This document shows, piece by piece, positions 52,458 through 61,500 of a stretch of 64,000 nucleotides of DNA. Position numbers and translations under genes: made by a program. The notes under the pieces are model-generated. The model saw only the letters and a program-made list of their open reading frames with translations. It was not told where the DNA came from and made no database searches. This DNA comes from an uncultured Pseudoteredinibacter sp. Its GTDB lineage: Bacteria > Pseudomonadota > Gammaproteobacteria > Pseudomonadales > Cellvibrionaceae. How positions within the stretch are numbered: position 1 is the stretch's first letter; each line of letters opens with the position of its first letter. The stretch is from assembly GCF_947502065.1 (NCBI RefSeq), contig NZ_CANMYE010000013.1:22822-86821 (forward strand). Direction: 5' to 3'.

Positions 52458-52559
52458 GTGGTGTTACCAGTGATTAAAAGCTGGGATGGTACCCCAGACG
52501 CCCTCCATTGTGGAGCGGCGCGCATGGGGATTGGGTCACTCTATTCGGTAAATAGGCAG

Positions 52560-53612
52560 TTAGCAGCAGCCACCCGAAGAGCTTTGTGTTGAATCTTTTT
52601 CTTGATCGTAAGGTAAGCTGGTGCCACAGCCCTCAAAAATACCAAAGTGAGTATCCCAGCTCCCATAAAACTCAAAATGCTTAGCAAAACGACTTTCATG
52701 CAGCATTCGGTAAGTGTTGCCGCAAACCGGGAATAAGCGGCCTTTATCGATGTGGTGATGCTTATCTAAAATGAAGGCTTGCTCTTGTCCTTCAACGCCA
52801 CCTAAGTATCTAACGGCTTGTCCGTAATCTTCGCAAAATGGCTCCAGGCCGCTAATTTTAAATAATCGATAGGTAGCCGAGTAAAAACCAATATGGCCGA
52901 TGCGCTCTATTACGGAGTCATTATTGAGCCCAAGAGGGCGGTCTTCCACTAGTCGTGGGTCGGCAAAGCCGCAGGCCTTGGCGAGATTGTGAAAATCGTT
53001 CCAGTATAAAGCCCCGCTTAAGCACTCACCGTATAGCTCGGGATCTGTGCGTAGTGTATCGGGTACGCGGCGATCGCTATAGACATCCGAAAAGTACATC
53101 TCGCCACCTTCTTTTAATAGGTGGTGGCAGTGTTTTAAAACGGCTTCTTTATCTTGGCACAGATTAATGACACAGTTGGAAACAATTAGGTCAAAACTAC
53201 CCGGCTCAAGATTGAGCTCATCCAGTTGTTCTAGATAACCTTTATGGAATTCAACATTACTTTTTGAATGGCCGAAGGCATTGGCGTGGTAGTCGCGGTG
53301 TTGCTGGGCAATAGCGAGCTGCTCGTCGGTCATGTCGACACCTGCGATGTGACCTTGTTCTCCGACCATGGCTGACAGCGTGTAAACATCCATACCAGAG
53401 CCAGAGCCAAGATCCAGAATCTTAAGTCCCTCGATAGATTGGGGAATGATAAGGCCGCAGCCATAATAGTGGCCTGATACTTCAGGGTGAATCTTCTTTT
53501 GTATATCTCTAATGTTTTGCGGTGGTGCTTCTAAAGTACAGCAAGCGTCGGTTTTCAAATCTTCGCTACCTGCTAATGTCTTGCCGTAATATTCTTTAAC
53601 GTCTTCGCGCAT
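52560..53612 (-). CDS. Arsenite methyltransferase-like SAM enzyme
   Basis: A 350-aa methyltransferase of the ArsM type. It has REDVKEYYGKTL, DLKTDACC with a cysteine pair (24-25), the SAM loop ILDLGSGSGMDVYTL, GVDMTDEQL, SNCVINL with a further conserved cysteine, and YFSDVYSDRRVP plus GECLSGALYW. These cysteines bind As(III) in ArsM. A long C-terminal extension ends SSSGGCC. No ars operon is adjacent, so arsenic is family-based and not context-based. The start is ATG 53612; the frame is open another 22 codons without support. It is divergent from the PatB gene. Confidence 0.82.
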   Translation of the reverse strand: MREDVKEYYGKTLAGSEDLKTDACCTLEAPPQNIRDIQKKIHPEVSGHYYGCGLIIPQSIEGLKILDLGSGSGMDVYTLSAMVGEQGHIAGVDMTDEQLAIAQQHRDYHANAFGHSKSNVEFHKGYLEQLDELNLEPGSFDLIVSNCVINLCQDKEAVLKHCHHLLKEGGEMYFSDVYSDRRVPDTLRTDPELYGECLSGALYWNDFHNLAKACGFADPRLVEDRPLGLNNDSVIERIGHIGFYSATYRLFKISGLEPFCEDYGQAVRYLGGVEGQEQAFILDKHHHIDKGRLFPVCGNTYRMLHESRFAKHFEFYGSWDTHFGIFEGCGTSLPYDQEKDSTQSSSGGCC

Positions 53613-53746
53613 TGTTGTCAGCCTATCCAAAAGTACATTAATGGCAGGCACCATAGCGGTAGTGCTTGCCCTGCGCAAGACGCTGCTACTATGATTTGTC
53701 TAATTGTTTGTTCACAAAATTATCACCGCCAAGCTTAAGGTCTGTT

Positions 53747-54874
53747 ATGAGCTCTGAATTCGACCGTATTATTGATCGTGACCCTAAATACTCCTTTAAA
53801 TGGAACCGTTACAAAGGACGTGATGTTATCCCTTGCTGGGTGGCTGATATGGATTTTGCGGCGCCTGAATCTGTGCGTGAGGCTATTAGTGAGTTTAATC
53901 AGCAGGGAGTATTGGGCTACCTAAAGCCAGAAGAGTATGAGGAGGGCCGTCACGCTATTGTGGATTGGATCGAGTATCGTCATGGTTGTCGAATCCCTGA
54001 AGAATGGATTGTCTGGATGCCAGGTGTAGTGCCTGGTTTTAATATAGCTTGTCGTGCATATTCAGAAGCGGGCGACAGCTTAATTGTGCAGACTCCAAAT
54101 TATCCACCTATTTTACAGGCCCATAAGAATCACCAGCTGGAAAGTTTAGCAGTACCTGTTCTGCAGACCGATAGCGGTGCTGAGCTGGATTTTGATTTAA
54201 TCGAGAAGTATGCCGCGCGCAGTCGCAGCAAAATGATGATCCTTTGTAATCCAATGAATCCAAACGGCAAGGTGCTTAGCCCTGAGAGTCTGCAAAAGTT
54301 AGGCAATATTTGCGATAAGCATGACGTGATACTGGTTAGCGATGAGATTCATTGCGATCTAATTATCGAGCCAGGCGTCAAGCATACACCAGCATTTAGC
54401 CTAGAAGCTCTGCAGAAGCGCTCGGTAACTTTGATGTCAGCAGCGAAGACATTCAATATTGCTGGCCTAGGGGTTTCGTTTGGCGTTATTCCTGATGCGG
54501 GTATGCGACGTCGCTTTGCTAAGGCGGCCAATGGTTTGGTTCCCTGGGCAAATGTACTGGGCTTGCTGGCAACTACGGCGGCTTTTAATGGCGCTCGTCA
54601 ATGGCATGCAGAGTTATTGGACTACCTGCACAGTAACAGGGTTTTGTTAAAACGAGCGGTTGATAGCACCCCGGGCTTGGAGATGCTTTGCGCAGAAGCT
54701 ACGTTTTTGGCTTGGATTGATGCTCGCGGGCTTGGGGTGTCTGACCCTCAGCTATGGTTTGAGGAGCGTGGCATTGGCCCATCTCCAGGTGCAGACTTTG
54801 CTGCGCAAGGATTTGCTAGGATTAACTTTGCCTGTTCAAAGCAACAACTGCAGTTAATTAGTGAGCGTTTATAG
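53747..54874 (+). CDS. MalY/PatB-type cystathionine beta-lyase
   Basis: A PLP-dependent C-S lyase of 375 aa in aminotransferase fold type I. The PLP lysine is K234 in SAAKTFNIAG. Other blocks are CWVADMDFAAPE near the N-terminus, TPNYPPI, CNPMNPNGKVLS and SDEIHCDLI. Such enzymes split cystathionine or other S-conjugates. ATG 53747 has TAAGG 6 bp upstream. The 27 codons before it are open but not required. It is the last plus-strand gene before the adhesin leader. Confidence 0.9.
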   Translation: MSSEFDRIIDRDPKYSFKWNRYKGRDVIPCWVADMDFAAPESVREAISEFNQQGVLGYLKPEEYEEGRHAIVDWIEYRHGCRIPEEWIVWMPGVVPGFNIACRAYSEAGDSLIVQTPNYPPILQAHKNHQLESLAVPVLQTDSGAELDFDLIEKYAARSRSKMMILCNPMNPNGKVLSPESLQKLGNICDKHDVILVSDEIHCDLIIEPGVKHTPAFSLEALQKRSVTLMSAAKTFNIAGLGVSFGVIPDAGMRRRFAKAANGLVPWANVLGLLATTAAFNGARQWHAELLDYLHSNRVLLKRAVDSTPGLEMLCAEATFLAWIDARGLGVSDPQLWFEERGIGPSPGADFAAQGFARINFACSKQQLQLISERL

Positions 54875-55501
54875 GGCTTGTTGATCAAAGTTTCAAGTGA
54901 GACTTGTGCCCATTACGACTTATGCCCTTCACTACTTTCTGGCAATAGGAATTTAGCAGTTAAAAGTACTAGTTCCTTTTGTCGGTTTAATTCTTTGGCC
55001 TTGGGCTATAGGCCCATTTAGCTTTCCTTTTCGTAGCTTTGTATGGTTTTTCGCCGGGGCTACTTGAACCTATTCAAGCACTTAATATGATTCGAATGTT
55101 AGTGTGATGCGCGTCACATTTGCGGTCGATTTTAGGGGCGGGGGTGATCCCCATAAAACCCTGCTCTATTCGGTGCTTTTGCTGGGATAGAAATTCAATA
55201 AATGGCAGAGTTTTAGTACCCGTCGTTTAATTTTTATCACTGTTTAACTCTCCGGCCTCTCAATTTGTCTTTGTCGCGCAACCCCAGTTTCTGGGCATGC
55301 CTAACTAAATTCAGATAGCTCGTTGTATGGGCAATGAATTTTTGTAGTTTTAAGCAGGCTTTTGGCATTCGGGCGCGCATAACCGTTTATCAACAGGCTT
55401 AGCTCCAGGGAAACAAGTACGCACACGCGTGGCTGTTGTTGCCTATGCTGAATTGAATAGGCACAAGATTAATCATCATCGAATATTTTCAGGAAGCTGT
55501 C
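54875..55501. other. 627-bp leader region of the adhesin gene
   Basis: No gene is evident. TGGGC/GCCCA arms at 55002-55016 followed by TTTAGCTTTCCTTTT may end the PatB message. A perfect CRP/Vfr consensus lies at 55103-55118. The remaining 380 bp up to the adhesin start have no clear promoter I can identify, so the message probably carries a long untranslated leader. Confidence 0.6.
55103..55118. promoter_or_regulatory. CRP/Vfr-type site
   Basis: TGTGA-N6-TCACA with both half-sites perfect, centred about 390 bp upstream of the adhesin ATG. The site is palindromic, so it could serve either strand, but the nearest downstream gene is the adhesin. Confidence 0.65.
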
Positions 55502-58500
55502 ATGGTTGACTTATCAGTTGGAATTAATGCCCAAAATCTTTCATCAGCTGGCGTAGTAGTTGCCGTACAGGGAGTTGTAAACAATATTGCAAATGGCGAG
55601 CTTATGCAGGCTGGCATGGCTGTCAACCTCGGAGACGCCGTTCAAACAGCTAAAAACGCCAGTATCGTGATCCGTTTTCTTGAAGGCGGAGCGCTTGCCA
55701 TGGGGGCCAATCAGTCGGCTGTGATTGATGAGGGTTTAATCGATCGATTGCAAACTTTCGAGGAGTCCTCAGAAGCTGAAGAGGATATGGAGTTTGCCAG
55801 TCTTGTTGAAGCATTAGAGCGTGGAGAGAGTATTGAAGAATTACTGCCTGCAACAGCCGCTGGTGGTGATGGTGCTGGTGGTAGCTCCCTAGGAAATGGT
55901 GTGCGCTTTGAATATACCGGAGGGCAGGTACTCCCTCAGGCTGGGTTCGGCTCTGGTGCCGGCGCTGGCGGCGCTTCTGCTTTGGGTGATGGCTTCGGAG
56001 CAGGTGATGGCGATGGCAATGGTATTCCCGCGCCAGGAGAGTTGTCGCTTGCTGTAGTTCAAGATGCCAATGGTGATGGATTTATCAATATTGCTGAAAA
56101 TGATGGCCAGATTACAGTTTCCATCGCTTTGCCCGATGGTTTGCTTCCTGGCTCATCGATTGTTGTTAATGGTGTAGTGGTGGGGCTTACGCAGGCTGAT
56201 ATTGAGGCAGGAAGCGTTGCGGTTAACTTACCTTTGCCAGAAGATGGCGAGACATTAGAAATCTCTGCGACGCCATTTAACCCAGCAGGCGTCTCGGGCG
56301 AAACCGCTACTACGTCTATAACCGTAGATATCACACCTCCATTATTAACAGTTGACCCATTACCCCCAACTAATGACACCACGCCAACTATTAGCGGAAC
56401 CGGTGAGCCGGGAAATCAGGTCACTATCACGGATCCTACTGGTAAGGTGATTGGAACGACAACAGTTGATCCGGATGGTAATTGGGAGATTATTCCCACA
56501 GATCCAATTGATGAGCCCGGTACTGATGTAACGGTAAGCACGGTTGATCCGGCGGGCAATGAAAGCACCGAAGAAGAAAATATTGTTATTGATACCACTC
56601 CGCCCGGTGGTGGTACGGAAAAACCTACAGTTTCTATCCCGGAAGCAGAAAGCGGGGTTAACAAAGAAGAAATCGAAAATGGTATCCAAGTTATCGTAGG
56701 GCTGCCTTCAGGTACTGGCCCGGGTGATACTGTGGTTGTTACCGTCACCTTGCCTAGCGGCGAAACAATTGATGTGACCTCCGTTGTCGAGCCTGGGGAA
56801 GAAGGTTCTAAGGAAGTTACGGTTCCGGTTAATGTGTTGCCCTCACCTCCCGACGGTAATTATGTTGTACAAGTTACGGTTGTAGATCCTGCGGGCAATG
56901 TCAGCCTGCCAAGTGATCCAGTTGATTTTATTATCGATACGATAGCGCCTGGAGAGGGCGGCGAAATCACAGCGCCAATCGTCACCATTCCAGAAGCGGA
57001 AGACAATGTTGATGAAGAAGAGCTCGAAGATGGAGTGCAGGTACAAATTGTTCTTCCATCCGGCACCGAGCCTGGAGATAAGGTTACCGTAAAGGTGACT
57101 TTGCCTAGCGGAGGAACGGAGGAGATAGAGTATATCGTTGGCCCCGAAGACGGCGGCAGCGTTGAAGTAACTATCCCAACAAGTATTTTGCCAGAGCCTC
57201 CTGGGGGTGAATACCAAGTCGTTGTGGATGTTACGGATAAAGCTGGTAATACCAGTGAGCCGAGTACACCAGAGCCTTTTGTTATTGATATCGTTGATGA
57301 AACCCCGCCTCCTCAGCCTAGTATTTCCTTTGTTGAAGATGCAAACAAAGATGGCTACTTTAACTTCGATGAGTCGACTGCAAATGTAGATGCCGAAATT
57401 GACGTGGTTGTAACTCTTGACCCTAATACGCCTATTGGCAGTGTCTTAACGGTAACTATTGATGGTGCGAATACAACAGTAGCTGTTACTCAGCAATTGT
57501 TAAATGAAGGCCAGCTAACAATTACCGTGCCCCAGCCAAATGATGGTTCGGTATTGTCAGTCGTCGCCAAAGTAACCAGTGAAGCCGGTGTTGATAGTCC
57601 AAATGCCGAAGGCAGCTTAATCGTTGATGTTACTGACTTTAAAGGTGCTAACCCCGGGCTGAGTGTTGAGCTTAGTACCGATGCCAATAATGATGGAACC
57701 ATTAATTCTGCAGAATCTTTGAATGCCAGTAGGGCAGGCGGTGTTGATGTTCTTATCAATTTGCCTGCCGGCGCAAAAGCCGGTGATAAATTAATTGTCA
57801 GCGTTACAGGTCAGTCTCCTCGAGAAATTATTGTTTCTGATACGGATATCGGCAACGGTACAGTGCAATTTACTGTTGATGCTTTGGGGCATGGGCAAAC
57901 ATTGGAAGTCCAGGCACAAATTTTTGATGCTGCGGGTAATGTGAGCGAGCAGGCCAGCGATTCGGCAACCATGAATCTCCAGCCGATGCGTTCTCCTGCG
58001 ATTGTTTTTGTTGATGATAGTAGTGGCGATGGCGAAGTAAACAAGGAAGAGGTCGGAACCAAAACAGAGCTAACCGTCGATATTATTTTGCCTGCGGGTG
58101 TCGAGCCTGGGGATAAATTAATAGTTGTAGTGGATGGTAGTGAAAGAGAGATACCCATTACCCAGCAAATTATTGATGACAAAAAAGTCTCGATAACAGT
58201 ACCAACACCAGGTGATGGTGAAACGGTCAATGTAAAGGCGAAAGTAGAAGACCCTACTGGAGAGTCTGGTCCAGAGAGTGAAAAAGAAGTTGAAATGAAA
58301 GTGCCTGAGTTGAGTTCAGGTTTATCCGTTTCAATCTTGGAAGATAGTGATGACGATGGTGAACTTAGTACAGCAGAGTTAAATGGTTCAAGTGAGATAA
58401 CTGTCGAGGTTACCTTGCCCAACGGTGCAAAAGAGGGCGATACCTTAATTTTAGAAGTAAACAATGTTCCACAAACTATCACCATTACAGATGCCCATGT

Positions 58501-61500
58501 GCAAAGTGGAAGCATCGAAGTATTAACAGCTGCACCTGCTGCGAATCAGACTATTCAGGTTAAAGCTGAAGTATTTGATGCTGCGGGTAATTCATCTGAA
58601 CCAGCTACAGACAGCGTTAGCATGGCTGCAAGCACTGTCTCTGGTGCGCCAAGTGTTAACTTTACCGACGATCTTGATGGTAATGGCTTTCTTAATGCGG
58701 CGGAGTCCGCTGGGCTGACTAATTTAAGCATTCAATTTGATTTGCCCGCTGGTTTGAGTGACGGCGATAAACTGATTTATCAACTTAACGGTGGTACCCC
58801 CATTACTCTGGATATCAGCCAAGCTGATATCGATGCGGGCTTTGTAAGTACAAGTAGTCTAGTTCCGCAAAGTGGTACAACAGTGGCTATTAGTTCGCAT
58901 GTGGAGCAAGCTGGGGTCGCAGGCCCAACTGGTCAGGGGCAGCTTATAGTCGACACGTCAGATTTAAGTGCTCTCAATATTGAAATCGTTGAGGACCTTA
59001 ATAATGATGGCTTTATTAATGCTGCAGAGCGACAAGGCGCATTAGATGTAAGAGTCGATTTACCTGCGGATGCTGCGATTGGAGATCGATTAGTTCTTAT
59101 CAGCAATTCTGGTGCTCCGCGTGCTTACACATTAACTTCCGATCAAGTAGCGGCCGGGGAATTGGTGGTTTCCTACGATATGCCCGCCGATGGAGTGACC
59201 TTTGAAGTTAAGGCTACTTTAAGCGATGCGGCTGGTAATACTTCTGGTGAGGTGTCTGATAGTGCGCAAATCGATGTGAGTGGCTTGGATGCACCAATCA
59301 TCACTTTTGTAGATGATAATTCTCCTGGTGATGGTTTGTTGAATGACGGGGAGTTAGCGGGCAAACCTACTGTTAGTGTCGAAATTGCTTTGCCTATTGG
59401 TACTCAAATTGATGATGTCTTGGTTTACAGCGTTGATGGTGGCCCAGAGCAAACCATCGTAATAGATCAATCTCACATTGATGCTGGTTTAGTATCTATA
59501 AGCCTCCCTATTCCGCAAGATGGTGCGACTATTGAGGTTGCGGCTTCGGTGCGTGATAAAGCGGGCAATGACGGTGAGCTTGGTCAAGCTACTGTTTCTG
59601 TAGATTTGAGTGATTTAAATAGTGGCTTAAGCATAAACATCCTAGAAGATGCCGACGACAATGGTGTTATCAGCATTGCTGAGCAGGATGGTGCAGTTGA
59701 TGTACGTATTGGGCTGCCCGCTGGTGCTCAAGTTGGAGATAGCTTGAGGGTTGAAGCCGCAGCGAATACCCCAACACTAATAACAATCACGGCTGATCAT
59801 TTAAGCAATGGTTATGTAGATGTATCGTTGAACTCTGTGAGCCAAGGTAATGACTTTGTTGTTACAGCGTCAATCAGTGATGCTGCGGGTAATAGTTCTG
59901 ACCCAGTTAGCGCAAGTGCACTTGTTGAAGGTAAGGCTCAAGTTAAGCCTGGTATTAGAATTGTCGAAGATGCGAATAACGATGGCAAGATTGTTGCCAA
60001 TGAACTAAATGGTGACGTGGATGTAGAGGTGACTCTGCCTGCTAGCGTTCAGCCTGGCGACAATGTTGTTTTAAAAACGAATACCGGCCAAGAGCTTTCT
60101 CAAATTATCACCCAAGCAGATATTGATCGTGGGTCTATAACATTTCAGGTAGACCCAGTTGCGGATGGTGAAACTCTTAGCCTTGAATCTTATATTGAAA
60201 ATTCAGATGGTGAGGCCGGTGAGTCGGCCGCAGAGTCTGTAGACTTTGTGACCTCATCAAGCTCAGTGCCCTTTATTACATCTATCTACGATGATGTAGA
60301 CCCGATTGTTGGAAAGATGGCCAGCGGCGCTATTAGTAATGATCCGAAGCCGCAACTGCAAGGTATCGGTGAAAGAGGTGATGTCATCAATATTTATCTT
60401 GATGGCGTGCTAATTGGAAAGACAGATGTTCGCGATGATGGTTCCTGGGCTTTTGATGTGCAAGCAGAGTTGGCCGAAGATGATTATGTGTTCACGGTCA
60501 GCAGCACCAATAGTGATGGAAACGAGAGTGCGCAGAGCGCACCGTTTAACTATACGGTAGATCTTACAGCTCCCACGGCAATCATTAATTTTGTCGGTGA
60601 AGATGATGTTGGGCCAGTTACAGGGCCTATATCGGATGGTGATACCATCGATGATAGTGTGCCGACTTTTAGTGGTCGCGCAGAGCCTGGCACTACCATC
60701 AATGTTTATGACAATGGCAAGTTGATAGCCACTGGCATCGAAGTAGGGCCTAACGGAAATTGGACCTTTGAGCCAAGTCCGGCACTCGCAAATGGTGCCC
60801 ATGCTATTAGCGTTACTGCTGTTGATAGCGCTGGCAATGAATCGGACCCTGTTGGTCCGCTAGGCTTTGTTATTGACACTGCGTCTCCGGGCTCCCCAAG
60901 TATTGTTCGTGTTCTTGATGATGTAGGCAATGAAGACGGTCGTACTGAAACAATTTCTCCGGACGGTGTTAGTAATGATAGCCGGCCAACAGTAGAAGGT
61001 ACCGGGCCCATCGGTGCCACCATTTCTGTTTACGACAAGGATCCTAGCAGCGGCGGAGTAAAAATTGGTGAGGCTGTTGTTGATGGCGAAGGTAAATGGA
61101 CGTTTACTCCAGCAGATGGTGATGAGTTGGCCGATGGCACATATGAGTTTTATGCTGATGCCAGTATTGCGGGTGGGCCGGCCAGTGCAGCCACTGGCCC
61201 TTATATCATCACCGTAGATACCGTCGCACCGGATAAGCCTGGAACAGATTCCCTTAACGCTGAAGATGATATTGGTGCGTCAACCGGTCCAATTAATAAT
61301 GGCGAGACCACGGATGATTCTAAGCCGCGTCTACATGGCAAGGTGGATGAGCCGAATGGAAAAGTTGTTATTACTATTGATCCGGGTACCGATAATGAGC
61401 GCGTTGTAACAGTTGATGTGGATGATGAGGGTAACTGGGAATACACTCCAGAACCGCCTTTGGTGGATGGCCCTCATTCAGTTCAGATAGCGGTAATTGA

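Noticed and set aside
57338..60250. Regular repeats as a possible CRISPR array
   Set aside because: The period is over 300 bp, the repeats are diverged at DNA level and the frame is continuously open, so these are protein repeats.
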